A DNA stretch of 64,000 bases from Verrucomicrobiota bacterium (GCA_016716505.1 JADJWF010000011.1:744001-808000), one strand, 5' to 3'; positions 18,201-26,989 are shown, numbered from the stretch's first letter. The notes: generated by a model from the letters alone, not told the origin. Program-made: numbers and translations.

Positions 18201-19668
18201 CGAGTTCCTCTACGTCTGGGCGGCGGGTCTGCTGCACGTCGTCGAACGCACCGAGACCTGGCTGGACTGGCGGCGCTCGGTGAATCCGCAGGCGGCCGCT
18301 CCCACCATCGAGCCGGTGCGCCGCCGGCTGCACGTCGGTCCGGGGCGCATTTACGCGGCCACCCTCGAGGGCGTGGCGGTGTTTGACCTGCCGCAGCCCG
18401 GCCTGCCCGTGCTGGCGCGGCGGCACGACACCACCCAGTTCGGTTGGAAACAGTTGACGCCGGCGCTCGCCCGTTTCGCGCTCGCCGCCGACGGCGTGAA
18501 CTTGGGCGAAGCCGAACCTCAGGACGTATCCATCTACGACCTGGGCGAGGACGGCACGGAGCTGAACTTCATCACGCGCTTCCCCACGCCGGGACCCAGC
18601 CGCGCGCTGGCGCTGGCGCGCGGCTACGCCTACGTGGCCGACGGTGCCGCTGGGCTGCATGTGGTGAATTTCCTCTCGCCCGACACTGCCGGCGTGCCGC
18701 CCACGATTGAGTTCGCGGCCAGCTTCCCGCTGGACCCGCCGCGTGCGGAGTCCGGCGCCCGGCACCGGCTCACGGCGCTGGCCCGCGACGACGTGATGGT
18801 GCGGCAGGTGGATTTTTACCTCGACGGCGTGTTCGTGTGGACCGACCGCGTCTGGCCGTTCGAACTCGATTTCATCGCGCCGCCGCTCACGCCGCAGCAG
18901 GGCAACGTGCTCCTGCGCGTCCGCGCCGTGGACACCGCCGGCAACGAAACCTGGGCGGAACTGGCGGTGACGCTCCTGCCTGACCAGACCCCGCCGCGGG
19001 TCATCGCCCTGCTTCCCGCGCCGGACAGAGTGGTGGAGCGCGTGAGCGTGCTGCAGGCGCGCTTCAACGAGCCGCTCGACTTCCAGTCGGTCACGCCCGC
19101 CGGCGTGCGGCTCTTCTCCGCGGGGCCGGACCTCGTCTTCGGCACGGCGGACGACGAGGAGCTGGCCGGCGTCGTGGGCTACTCGGGCACGGCGTTCGCG
19201 GCCCGCCTCGAGCTGCCCACGCCGCTGCCCTACGGCCGGTATCGCTTCGAGGTTGCCGGCGCGCGCGACCTGGCCGGCCATGCGCAGGTCGGCACGGCTG
19301 TGAGCCTGTTCTGGATCGCTCCCGGCGGGCCGGACGGCGACCCGGATGGCGACGGCCTCACCAACAGGCAGGAAGACGTCGCCGGCACGAGCCCCTTCCA
19401 CGAAGACACCGACGGCGACGGCTGGGCCGACGAGGTGGAGGTCAACGACGGTTCCGACCCGCGCGATCCGGCGTCGCAGCCACGGCAGACCTTCGCCGCC
19501 CGCCCGCCGGTGGCCGCGTTGATCGCCGATGCCCGTGAGGTGCTGCCCGCGCTGCCCGGCCCCGTCGTGGCCCGGCCGCCGGCCCAAGTGCTCATCGCGC
19601 CGTCCAATGAAGAGACGCCGGCGGGTCCTTATCTCGCCCGCCCGCCGGTGACTTTGAAACGCAACTGA
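15217..19668 (+). CDS. Very large secreted modular protein (TSP3, LVIVD and Ig-like domains)
   Basis: A 1483-residue exported protein with an unusually long, basic N-region before the hydrophobic core LTTVLLLAVFGARPLAQP. Order of modules: a beta-rich segment; a carboxypeptidase-regulatory-like segment (PGVTITVDGQEETLRTVTD...); a cysteine-rich insert around residues 525-620 with about 18 Cys; a TSP3-type Ca-binding stretch (DADGDGIPAEAEFVLGTN); LVIVD-type beta-propeller repeats (AVTDNNFALVADSAAGLAVV); two Ig-like domains (one Big_5-like, DQTPPRVIALLPAP); a second TSP3 stretch; and a Pro-rich tail. No sorting motif is obvious. Likely cell-surface or extracellular; ligand unknown. Confidence 0.85.
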   Translation: MHKFEPGTGRPRWAGLNRFESTRKFRRQGFSSPGAVLAFRLTTVLLLAVFGARPLAQPALEVRQIGGGVELSWPAASPYSVEATATLSADSVWQPVPELPAVVGDRRVLVVPAVETARFFRLRAVALEPVTVAWTSPAGGEAGVSVKRETTFRLSAPLAPATQVNGERFYATAAGRRLLARPELGSDRQTLSLFYLENLPAGARVEVVLDGTGLTGTTGKPVDLDSDGQPGGAALLRFETTSTAPLANTAIVGRVLASEPGPGGADVPLPGVTITVDGQEETLRTVTDAQGNFRLQPCPAGRFFVNVDGRTSPLSQWPNGAYYPTIGKGWETVAGRTNNLAGGTGIIYLPLIAAGTLQPVSATEETVVTFPLAVIAQNPALAGVEIRVPPNGLFDDNGNRGGLVGLAPVASDRLPEPLPGGLTHAIDISIQTSGPQNFDRPVPARFPNLPDPVTGEKLPPGAKTALWSFNHDTGRWEMQGPMTVTTDGNFVETDPGVGIRQPGWHGVSPGTTGSGGPGGTPPCSPPGILAEGTSACREASDPCPPDSSEAKRKVQLCEAEGAACALKCYQKCYPGAKAGWFTVVKVTVGCRRGALCAEECERKAKDCMDRWEKCLHSAGRRMAPHGARLANTPETDADRVVLEARRIRDEVDRLSPLWEELVILADSAPTFEALSPADQARFNQLVDQVFEVTGGRQPGDWAEARLAGLQRLILQSSLADLAYPPVRGWYALEDLTSGLVQRGRTEPRGYLNDVILRPNNPYRIRVLLGPALTFYESEFISASAGVPTRIPYGSPVELSAVDADGDGIPAEAEFVLGTNDAKRDTDDDGISDLEELRNGTDPLDGQPAATGIVASLDTPGTAVDVAVTDNNFALVADSAAGLAVVDLTDPLRPILAAQLNLGSPVGAVAAEGIRGVAAAGPAGLAILDLAGAAVPAVLATVPLPGTTRAVTLADGIAFAGSSDGLITAVDVFSALPLASVTLPDNASVSDLAVQGEFLYVWAAGLLHVVERTETWLDWRRSVNPQAAAPTIEPVRRRLHVGPGRIYAATLEGVAVFDLPQPGLPVLARRHDTTQFGWKQLTPALARFALAADGVNLGEAEPQDVSIYDLGEDGTELNFITRFPTPGPSRALALARGYAYVADGAAGLHVVNFLSPDTAGVPPTIEFAASFPLDPPRAESGARHRLTALARDDVMVRQVDFYLDGVFVWTDRVWPFELDFIAPPLTPQQGNVLLRVRAVDTAGNETWAELAVTLLPDQTPPRVIALLPAPDRVVERVSVLQARFNEPLDFQSVTPAGVRLFSAGPDLVFGTADDEELAGVVGYSGTAFAARLELPTPLPYGRYRFEVAGARDLAGHAQVGTAVSLFWIAPGGPDGDPDGDGLTNRQEDVAGTSPFHEDTDGDGWADEVEVNDGSDPRDPASQPRQTFAARPPVAALIADAREVLPALPGPVVARPPAQVLIAPSNEETPAGPYLARPPVTLKRN

Positions 19669-19702
19669 ATTTCCGACCGGACCCTCAGCACAACAGCCTC
19701 GC

Positions 19703-20845
19703 ATGAAACACGTCACGCATCCCACCTCGTTGGCCGCGGCGGCCGCGGCCCTGCTCCTCGGCCTCCTGCCGGGCACGGCGCTCGCCCAGTTCGACGCCGG
19801 CAGTAACGGCAGCTACGGCCCGTTGAACGTCACCGAGAACACCACGTTGGACCTGCCGCCCGACGGGGTGTTTCACTGCACCACGATCAATGTCAGCGCC
19901 GGCCGCACCCTGCGCTTCAACCGCAATCCATTGAACACGCCCGTCGTCCTGCTCGCCCAGGGCGACGTGACCATCAGCGGCACGATTGACGTGTCCGGCA
20001 GCAACCCTTCCGGGGCGATTCCCGGCGTCGGCGGACCGGGCGGCTTCGACGGCGGCTGGGGCGGCTTCGGGCCCAGCGAGCCGGAGTACCGCGGCGGGGA
20101 CGGCTACGGCCCCGGCCGCGGCTTGAACGCCGATGGGCAACGGTCAGCCGCTTATGCCACCGGCGCTGGCAACAACGACCGTACCTACGGCAACGTGCTC
20201 ATCGTGCCGCTCATCGGCGGGTCGGGTTCGGCCGGGTCTAACGGCAACCCCGGCAGAGGCGGTGGTGGAGGCGGCGGCGCCATCCTGATCGCCTCCAACA
20301 CCCGCATCACGGTCAATGGGCAAATCAACGCCACGGGTGGCGTGGTAGTCGGATTCGGTAGCGGCGGCAGCGGCGGGGCCATCCGCCTGGTGGCGCCCAC
20401 CGGCGGCGGCAATGGCAACCTCAATGCCCCCGGGCTGGCCGGCGGCGGCAACGGCCGGATCCGGATTGACACCACCGACCCGCTGGCCTTCCGCAACCTC
20501 AACCTCAGCGGCTCGGTCACCCGCGGCACGCGCATGTTCGCGCTGCCGCCCGGGCCGCAGCCCTCGTTGCACATCGTGTCCGTGGCCGGGCAGGCCATTG
20601 CGGTGGACGCGGCGGCGGGCGTGGACTTCGAGCTGCCCGCCGGTTCGCCGGCCACGCAGACCGTGGTCCTGCGCGGGCAGGGTTTCATCGGCGAAGTGCC
20701 CATTCGGCTGGTGGTGACCCCCGAGCACTCGGCCTCGACAACGTACGATCTGACCTTGAACGGCAGCGCCAACCCGCCCGAAGTCTCGGCCCAGATCACG
20801 CTCCCCGAAGGCCAGCCCACCCGCATCCACGCCTGGACGCGGTGA
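19703..20845 (+). CDS. Glycine-rich exported protein
   Basis: A 380-residue protein with a clear signal peptide (HPTSLAAAAAALLLGLLPGTALA, cleavage expected after ALA). The mature part is beta-helical in appearance with asparagine/glycine runs (DVTISGTIDVSGSNPSG, GNPGRGGGGGGGAILIASNTRITVNGQ), followed by a compact C-terminal domain. It follows the 1483-residue protein by 34 bases on the same strand, so the two are probably one surface-protein operon. The family is not recognised. Confidence 0.8.
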   Translation: MKHVTHPTSLAAAAAALLLGLLPGTALAQFDAGSNGSYGPLNVTENTTLDLPPDGVFHCTTINVSAGRTLRFNRNPLNTPVVLLAQGDVTISGTIDVSGSNPSGAIPGVGGPGGFDGGWGGFGPSEPEYRGGDGYGPGRGLNADGQRSAAYATGAGNNDRTYGNVLIVPLIGGSGSAGSNGNPGRGGGGGGGAILIASNTRITVNGQINATGGVVVGFGSGGSGGAIRLVAPTGGGNGNLNAPGLAGGGNGRIRIDTTDPLAFRNLNLSGSVTRGTRMFALPPGPQPSLHIVSVAGQAIAVDAAAGVDFELPAGSPATQTVVLRGQGFIGEVPIRLVVTPEHSASTTYDLTLNGSANPPEVSAQITLPEGQPTRIHAWTR

Positions 20846-20941
20846 GCGACGCTGGCTGACTGACTTCAAACGCGCCGGTCGGGAAGCCCGGAAAGCAGGT
20901 TGCTTCTGTCGCCGGGCGGCAGCTACTTTGCTGCGGAACAC

Positions 20942-21360
20942 ATGGCCGACCAGAACGCATTCACCCGCGGGCTCGCGTTCGTTGCGCTGGCGATCCTGCT
21001 GGTGCTTACCGCGTGCTCGAAGGCCTCGCCGGACGCGGAAGACCGCCCCGCCGTCCCACCACGGTTTTCCATTGTCGCGCGGGACATCGCCGCCGTTTCG
21101 ACCGAGGTCGTGACCGGCAGAGTCCTTCTTCTCCAACCCAGGAGACGGCCGTCATCCACCTCGAGTTCTCCCCGGAGGCGGCCCGCGCGTTTCGTGCCTT
21201 CACCAGGGACCATCTGAACACGCAGATTCAGATCGCGGTCGGCTCGACGATCGTGGCCGAGCCGGTCATCCGGTCGGAGATCGCGGCCGGCCGGCTTGAG
21301 GTGCATTTCACCTCGCCGGACGAGGCGCGCGCGTTCGCCGCGTCACTGGTTCAGCAATGA
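20942..21360 (+). pseudogene. Lipoprotein with SecD-P1-like domain, interrupted by a frameshift
   Basis: Frame one, from ATG 20942, encodes a lipoprotein signal (LAILLVLTAC with a lipobox Cys) and about 40 further residues, then drifts into Arg/Ser-rich nonsense. A second frame continues from about 21125 with TAVIHLEFSPEAARAFRAFT, DHLNTQIQIAVGSTIVAEPVI and LEVHFTSPDEARAFAASL, closely resembling the head of the SecD P1 domain. The two halves fit as one protein joined near 21115-21150 by a one-base shift. It could be a sequencing error, a decayed gene or a frameshift-expressed gene; I cannot decide from this sequence alone. Confidence 0.65.
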
Positions 21361-21477
21361 GGGAGAAATCGTCTGCCCGGGGCGAACCGACGAGCGGCCC
21401 TTTAACCTCGAAGCGCCGTCTCCTCCCGGAGGCCATCCACTTGCCGGAGCCCGGCCGACGACCGATTCGGTAACGCC

Positions 21478-23754
21478 ATGAGAACCGCATTTCACCTCGC
21501 ACTTGCCCGGGCCGCTTGGGCGGGCCTCAGCCTCGGGCTCGCGGCCGGGGCATTATCAGCGGACGCACTGGCGCGCCGGCTCGCCCATCGGGACGAGTTG
21601 CTGCGGATGCTGCCCAAGAGCGCCGCATGGGAGGCGTGGTTGGAGCGCACGGGCGAATTGCCGCCGGACTTCGACGCGCTGCCCGGCGAGGCTGGTCTGC
21701 CCGATCCGTTGCGGTTCGCGGATGGTCGGCCGGTGAAGAACGGCACCGCCTGGCGTCAACGGCGCGAGGAACTGCTGGCGTTGTTCCAGGAGTACGTCAT
21801 CGGGCGGGTGCCGCCCGCGCCGGGCAACGTGGTGGTGACCGGGGAACGCCGGCGGGAGGAAGACCGGGTCACGGTGGCCGAACTGACGCTCGCCTTCGGA
21901 CCCGACCACCGGGCGCAACTCGGGATCGAGATCATCGCGCCGGCCGGCCGAGGGCCATTTCCCGTCTTCATCACGCAGGAGAACCACCGGCGCTGGGCGC
22001 TCGTGGCGGTGAGCCGCGGTTATCTGGCGTGCGTGTACAACGGCGCCGACTCGCGCGATGACACGGGACCGTGGGCAGAGATCTGGCCGGAGTATGACTG
22101 GTCCAAGCTCACCCGGCGCGCGTGGGCGGCGAGCCGGTGCGTGGATTATTTGCTGACGCGGCCGGACGTGAACCCCCGGCAGATCGCCCTGACGGGTCAC
22201 TCCCGGAACGGCAAAACCTCCCTGATCGCCGCCGCGCTGGACGAACGGATCAGCGCCGTCATTTCGAGCAGTTCAGGCGCGGGTGGGGCCTGTCCGTGGC
22301 GGCTGTTTTCCGAGCCGCAGTTTGGGGAGGGGATCGAGTTGATCACCCGCATCATGCCCGACTGGTTTCACCCGCGGCTGCGTTTCTTCGTGGGGCGGGA
22401 AAACAAGCTCCCGATTGACCAGCACGCACTGATCGCCTGTGTTGCGCCGCGACCGGTGCTGCTCTCGACCGCGTTGAACGATGACGTGGAAAGCGTCTGG
22501 GCCATCGAACAAGCCCGGCGGGCCGCCCTGCCGGCCTTCGCACTGCTGGGGGCGGCGGACCACCTGAATCTGCGTTACCGGTCCGGCGAGCACGCCACGC
22601 GCGCGGGGGACATCGAGGCTTACGTGGACTGGCTGGACTGGAAGTTCGGTCGCTCGAAACGGCCGGTCGCTGACGCGCCGATTTATCCCACTTACGAACA
22701 CTGGCAACGCGCCAGCCGCGAGCGCCTCCGGCCGCGCGAATTCCCCCGGCGCGAAACGGGGAACGTGTTGTCACTCGCCGGCACGGTGCCCGGCGCGGAC
22801 CCGTCCGCCTGGGAGGCGCGGCGCGACGACATCCGCCGGCGTCTCGAGTGGTTGCTCGGTGACGCTCCCCCCGCCGCTCGGGACCCAGGCGGCCGCTACG
22901 GGGCCGAGTCGCGCGCCAACGCCGTGATGCTGCAGCGCAGCGACCCGCCCGCGCGCCTGGTCAAGGAGAGCCTTAACTTCGGGAACTACCTGCCGGGCGA
23001 TCTCTATTACCCGACGAACGTCGCCGGCACGGAGCGTCGGTTGCCGGCCTTCGTCTGGCTGCATCCGATCTCGGTCTCGAACGGCTACGTGGCCGGATAT
23101 TTCCGGGGGGAGGCCCCGCATCTGGCCCTCACGCGGAGCGGCTACGCGGTGTTTGCCTTCGACCAGATTGGCAACGGGAATCGAATCGAGGAGGCGCGTG
23201 ACTTCTACCGCCGTTATCCGCGCTGGTCGCTGCTGGGCAAGACGGTCGCCGACACGCTGGCGGCGGTGGAGGCGCTGCGCGCGCATCCGCGCGTGGACCC
23301 GGCGCAGATCTATCTGCTGGGGTACGGCACCGGCGCGATGGCGGCGCTGGTGGCGGGCGCGCTCGAGGAGCGTGTGGCCGGCGTGCTCGCGATCAACGGG
23401 CTCACACCGTTGCGACTCGATACGGCCGACCGCGGCACGGGTGGCGTGGCACGCTGGGCGCAGGGGTTGCCACTGCTGCCACGACTGGGCGCGTTCGTGG
23501 GCGAAGAGGCGCGCATTCCCTGCGATTGGGATGAAGTGATGGCGCTCATCGCGCCGCGGCCGCTGCTGGTCGTCACCCCGCGGATTGACTACCACTCGAC
23601 ATTTGCCGACCTGCGCCTGGCGGTGGACGGCGCGCGCGCCGTGTACCAGTGGCTCGGTGCGCCGGAGGCGCTCGTCTTCCAACGGACTGAGGACTACAAC
23701 CATTTCGCGCCCGAGTTGATCTGGTGCCTGTGCGGGGTCGAGACCATCCGCTGA
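21478..23754 (+). CDS. Exported double alpha/beta-hydrolase (CE15-like first half)
   Basis: A 758-residue protein with a signal peptide (ARAAWAGLSLGLAAGALSA). The first half has PVFITQENHRRWALVAVSRG, DPTL-like loops and the nucleophile elbow GHSRNGKTSLIAAALDER, matching the G-x-S-R-x-G-K pattern of glucuronoyl esterases (CE15), with a candidate acid/His pair near LLGAADHLNLR. The second half is another alpha/beta-hydrolase fold (YVAGYFRG, FDQIGNGNRIEEAR), but the elbow reads LLGYGTGAMAAL, with Thr where Ser is expected. The likely role is hydrolysis of esters in polysaccharides; the second domain may be structural or inactive. It is not in an evident sugar-utilisation cluster. Confidence 0.8.
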   Translation: MRTAFHLALARAAWAGLSLGLAAGALSADALARRLAHRDELLRMLPKSAAWEAWLERTGELPPDFDALPGEAGLPDPLRFADGRPVKNGTAWRQRREELLALFQEYVIGRVPPAPGNVVVTGERRREEDRVTVAELTLAFGPDHRAQLGIEIIAPAGRGPFPVFITQENHRRWALVAVSRGYLACVYNGADSRDDTGPWAEIWPEYDWSKLTRRAWAASRCVDYLLTRPDVNPRQIALTGHSRNGKTSLIAAALDERISAVISSSSGAGGACPWRLFSEPQFGEGIELITRIMPDWFHPRLRFFVGRENKLPIDQHALIACVAPRPVLLSTALNDDVESVWAIEQARRAALPAFALLGAADHLNLRYRSGEHATRAGDIEAYVDWLDWKFGRSKRPVADAPIYPTYEHWQRASRERLRPREFPRRETGNVLSLAGTVPGADPSAWEARRDDIRRRLEWLLGDAPPAARDPGGRYGAESRANAVMLQRSDPPARLVKESLNFGNYLPGDLYYPTNVAGTERRLPAFVWLHPISVSNGYVAGYFRGEAPHLALTRSGYAVFAFDQIGNGNRIEEARDFYRRYPRWSLLGKTVADTLAAVEALRAHPRVDPAQIYLLGYGTGAMAALVAGALEERVAGVLAINGLTPLRLDTADRGTGGVARWAQGLPLLPRLGAFVGEEARIPCDWDEVMALIAPRPLLVVTPRIDYHSTFADLRLAVDGARAVYQWLGAPEALVFQRTEDYNHFAPELIWCLCGVETIR

Positions 23755-23795
23755 GGCCGCTTGCGAGCTGGTGCGGCGCGTGATTCACTCAGGGC

Positions 23796-24605
23796 ATGAA
23801 GATTTCACGCTGCTGGTGGACCTGGGCGGGGCTGGCCGTGGTCGGCATCGCGCTCGTCGCGTGCATGACGGTGGAGGAAACCGGGCGGAAACAGTTGATC
23901 CTCCTCAGCGCCGACCAGGAGATGAAGATGGGGCTGACCGCGTTCGAGGAAACCAAGAAACAAATCCCGCAGAGCAAGGACGCAGCCGCGACGGCCCTGG
24001 TCCAGAAAGTCGGCAAGCGGATCGCGGCGGTGGCGAACATGCCCAACGCGCAATGGGAGTTTGTCCTCTTCGAGAACAAGGAGCCCAACGCCTTCTGCCT
24101 CCCCGGCGGCAAGGTGGGCATCAACACCGGGATTCTCCCTATCACCCGCGACGAGGCGGGCCTGGCGACGGTGATGAGCCATGAGGTGGCGCACGCGACC
24201 AAGCGGCACGGCGCCGAGCGGGTCAGCCGGGCAATGGTCCGCCAGAGCGGCGGCGAAGTGGCGACAGCGCTGCTGGGGGGCGAAGGCGGCAAGAACGCCG
24301 CGCTGGTCGCCGGGGTTTATGGCATGGGCACCCAGTTGCTCGAGGCTCTGCCCCACAGCCGCACGCAGGAGACCGAGGCGGACCAAGTGGGCCTGCTGTA
24401 CATGGCCCGCGCGGGCTATGATCCCGAAGCCGCCATCGGATTCTGGCAGCGCTTCGCCGAGTACAACCGGCGCGCCGGCAACACCTCGTCCGGATTCAGC
24501 CGGTACTTCCGCACCCATCCCACCGACGAGCAGCGGATCAAGGACCTGCAGCTTTGGCTGCCGCGGGCGAAGGCGGAGTATCGGCCCGCCGCGGGGTCGC
24601 CGTAG
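23796..24605 (+). CDS. M48-family metallopeptidase lipoprotein
   Basis: A 269-residue protein with a lipoprotein signal (LAVVGIALVACM, lipobox Cys near residue 23) and the zinc site HEVAH at 129-133, preceded by PGGKVGINTGILP and followed by the third ligand region TQETEADQVGLLYMARAGYDP. The closing RYFRTHPTDEQRIKDLQ is characteristic of periplasmic Oma1/BepA-type M48 proteases, which degrade misassembled envelope proteins. The last 68 bases overlap the 3' end of the convergent rnd gene; both reading frames look genuine. Confidence 0.93.
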   Translation: MKISRCWWTWAGLAVVGIALVACMTVEETGRKQLILLSADQEMKMGLTAFEETKKQIPQSKDAAATALVQKVGKRIAAVANMPNAQWEFVLFENKEPNAFCLPGGKVGINTGILPITRDEAGLATVMSHEVAHATKRHGAERVSRAMVRQSGGEVATALLGGEGGKNAALVAGVYGMGTQLLEALPHSRTQETEADQVGLLYMARAGYDPEAAIGFWQRFAEYNRRAGNTSSGFSRYFRTHPTDEQRIKDLQLWLPRAKAEYRPAAGSP

Positions 24606-25689
24606 GGCGCGGTTCCGATGAGCGCCCCGCCGGTTCGCTGAGCAGTTCCCGCTGCCACGGCAGCAACCCCTCCCACGCGCCCGGCTCGTTCCGGGCCAGC
24701 GCCACCAGCGTGGCCTTGCTGGCGATGAACGATGCCTCGAGGTTCAGCTTCGCGGCCAGGCGGTCGCGCCGCCGGCGTAGTTGCTCCAGGCGCGAGCGTT
24801 GCGCGCCGGTCAGCCGGTGGCTGCGACGCACCAGCGGACCGGGCAGTTCCTCGTCGGGCAGGGCCAGCCCACGCTCGACGGCGCGCCGCAACCCTTCCCG
24901 GCGGCTGTCCGGAAATCGCCGCGGCACCAGCGCCGCGTAGTCCGCCCCTGCGCCCGCTCTTTCGGCAATGGCAATGAGCGTTTCATGCGCGAGGATGAAG
25001 AACGGCGGCCGGCTCTTTTCCACCGCTTCCCGTTCGCGCCAGCGCCACAGTTCGCGTGCCACCCCCAGGCTGCGGGGCCCCAGCCGATTGACGCCCTTGA
25101 TCCGCCACGCCTCCGGGTCAACGCCGTTCCGCGACCGGGCCGCTTCCTCCACCAGTTGGGCGCAAAACTGCTCGTGCCATTCCAGCCGCCCCGCGGCGCG
25201 GAGTTCCTCGCGCAGCTTGTCGGCCAGCGGGGCGAGGTAACGCGCGTCGTCCAGGGCGTAGGCCGTCATTTTGGCGCTCAGCGGGCGCAGGGCCCAGTTC
25301 GCTTTTTGTGAACCCTTCTCCAGCTTGACGCCGAGGAGTTCCTCCACGAGCGACGCCAGACCGAACTGCTTCCGGCCCAGCAGCCGGGCGGCCAACATGG
25401 TGTCGAAGACGCGGTGGGGCCTGAATTCAAACGTGCGGAACAGGAGTCGCAGATCGTAATCCGCGCCGTGCAGAATCAATTCCTTGTCCCGCGCCGCCTG
25501 CCAGAGCGGGTCCAGACTGAAGCCCGCCAGCGGGTCCACGAGCACCGTATCCGTCGGCGTGGCGAGTTGCACCAGACACAGTTTTTCGGGGTAGCTGTGC
25601 AGGCTGTCCGCTTCCGTGTCCACAGCCAGCCACGGACTGCTGCCAAGCGCGGGCAGCCAGTGGGCCAGTTGAGCGGCAGACTGAATCAC
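24538..25689 (-). CDS. rnd: Ribonuclease D
   Basis: A 383-residue 3'-5' exonuclease of the DEDDy class: AVDTEADSLHSYPEKLCLVQ carries the first acidic pair (Asp24, Glu26), HGADYDLRLLFR the next Asp, and YALDDARYLAPLADKL the Tyr/Asp. An HRDC-like domain follows (FILAHETLIAIAER...). The start is GTG 25689; no strong ribosome-binding site is visible. A perfect 10-bp inverted repeat lies immediately upstream and may form a 5' hairpin. The C-terminal tail overlaps the M48 gene antisense by 68 bases and is Pro/Ala-rich. Confidence 0.93.
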   Translation of the reverse strand: MIQSAAQLAHWLPALGSSPWLAVDTEADSLHSYPEKLCLVQLATPTDTVLVDPLAGFSLDPLWQAARDKELILHGADYDLRLLFRTFEFRPHRVFDTMLAARLLGRKQFGLASLVEELLGVKLEKGSQKANWALRPLSAKMTAYALDDARYLAPLADKLREELRAAGRLEWHEQFCAQLVEEAARSRNGVDPEAWRIKGVNRLGPRSLGVARELWRWREREAVEKSRPPFFILAHETLIAIAERAGAGADYAALVPRRFPDSRREGLRRAVERGLALPDEELPGPLVRRSHRLTGAQRSRLEQLRRRRDRLAAKLNLEASFIASKATLVALARNEPGAWEGLLPWQRELLSEPAGRSSEPRPTATPRRADTPPSPAAAKAAGP

Positions 25690-25694
25690 GGGCA

Positions 25695-25729
25695 GAGACT
25701 TTCAATTTCCCGGACGAAATGAAAGTCTC
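25695..25729. promoter_or_regulatory. Inverted repeat upstream of rnd
   Basis: GAGACTTTCA and TGAAAGTCTC form a perfect 10-bp inverted repeat with a 15-base spacer, starting 6 bases upstream of the rnd GTG. It could be an operator or an RNA hairpin sequestering the rnd start. The opposite side faces the radical SAM gene about 120 bases away. Confidence 0.45.
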
Positions 25730-25849
25730 GACTGGGCCGGCCTGCCGAACACAAGGGCAACTGAAGGCCATCATAAATCGGTCACGCACGAGCACCCGCA
25801 CTACTTCATGCCGCTTGCGGCGGCCTGCCCCGTGTCCCAGCATGTCGGC

Positions 25850-26989
25850 ATGGCTCTGTCTCGTCCCCCCGCGAACCGTCTTGCCGCCCATCACCCGCCG
25901 CCCACGGGCGCCGACCCGGCCCCGGCCGATGGCCGGCTCAGACCGGGTGCCCCGGACGTTGCTCCCTTCCCGACCGACGCCGCCGAACGGACCCGCTGGA
26001 TCCTGGCCCGACGCGGCAGCCGCCCCGCCCACGATGTCTGGCGGGCTCACGGCAGTTTTTGGGAGCGGGAGCCGCTCTACTCCGGCGCGCCCGCCAACAC
26101 CCTGACCCTCCTGCTGACGAGCCGGGAATGTCCGTGGCACTGCGCCATGTGTGATCTGTGGCGGTTTACCGTTCCCGGGCCGGTGCCGGAAGGGGCCATG
26201 GCCCGACAAATCGCGGCGGCGCTGGCCGAAGCGGACGGCGCCAACCCGGGCGGAACCGGGGAGCAGACGGCCGGGCCAGGCGTTCGCCAGATCAAGCTCT
26301 ACAATGGCGGCAGCTTCTTCGATCCCAAGGCCGTGCCGCCAGCGGACTACCCGGCCATCGCCCGCGCGGTTGCGGGGTTTGACCGCGTGATCGTCGAGTG
26401 TCATCCCGCACTGGTCGGCCCGCGGGCGATTCAGTTCCAGGCCCTGCTGCGCGAGGCGGCGGCCGCCCGGCCCCGGTCCCGGCCACCCGTGCTCGAGGTG
26501 GCCATGGGGCTGGAGACGGTCCATCCCGTCGCGCTCGAGAAGTTAAACAAGCGGATGAGCCTCGATCAGTTTCGGCGCGCGGCGACGTTTCTGGCCGAAC
26601 ATGAAATGGCCCTGCGCGTGTTCGTGCTGGTGCAACCGCCGTTTCAGCCCCCGGCCGAGGCGGTCGAATGGGCGCGCCGCTCGGCAGACTTCGCGTTCCA
26701 CTGCGGCGCCAGCGCCGTCACCCTGATCCCGACGCGGCCCGGCAACGGGGCGCTCGAAGCCCTGCGTGCCGTCGGTGATTTCACTCCGCCCACGCTGCGC
26801 ACGTTCGAAGAGACATTTGACGCTGCGCTCGACGGTGCCGCCGCGCGGGTCTTTGCCGACCTCTGGAACCTGGAGACCTTTTCAACCTGCCCGGCTTGCT
26901 TCTCCGCGCGTCGCCAGCGACTGGCGGCCATGAACCTCGATCAGCGGCAGCTCCCGCGCGTGTCGTGCCCAAGCTGTCGAGGCGGGTGA
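25850..26989 (+). CDS. Radical SAM protein (TIGR01210/RaSEA-like)
   Basis: A 379-residue protein with the 4Fe-4S/SAM motif in SRECPWHCAMCDLW (C-x3-C-x2-C), the glycine-rich QIKLYNGGSFFDPKAVP, and LEVAMGLETVHPVALEKLNK typical of the Elp3/MiaB-like barrel. The C-terminus has paired cysteines (CPACF and CPSCRGG) that could bind zinc or a second cluster. The closest named family by pattern is the archaeosine-synthase-associated radical SAM group and its bacterial homologues; the bacterial role is unknown to me. ATG 25850 is preferred over 25808 because conserved sequence begins later. Divergent from rnd. Confidence 0.8.
   Translation: MALSRPPANRLAAHHPPPTGADPAPADGRLRPGAPDVAPFPTDAAERTRWILARRGSRPAHDVWRAHGSFWEREPLYSGAPANTLTLLLTSRECPWHCAMCDLWRFTVPGPVPEGAMARQIAAALAEADGANPGGTGEQTAGPGVRQIKLYNGGSFFDPKAVPPADYPAIARAVAGFDRVIVECHPALVGPRAIQFQALLREAAAARPRSRPPVLEVAMGLETVHPVALEKLNKRMSLDQFRRAATFLAEHEMALRVFVLVQPPFQPPAEAVEWARRSADFAFHCGASAVTLIPTRPGNGALEALRAVGDFTPPTLRTFEETFDAALDGAAARVFADLWNLETFSTCPACFSARRQRLAAMNLDQRQLPRVSCPSCRGG

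Noticed and set aside
15214..19776. Very long minus-strand frames opposite the 1483-residue protein
   Set aside because: Shadow frames with Arg/Gly/His-rich composition and no domain; the plus strand has signal peptide and modules.
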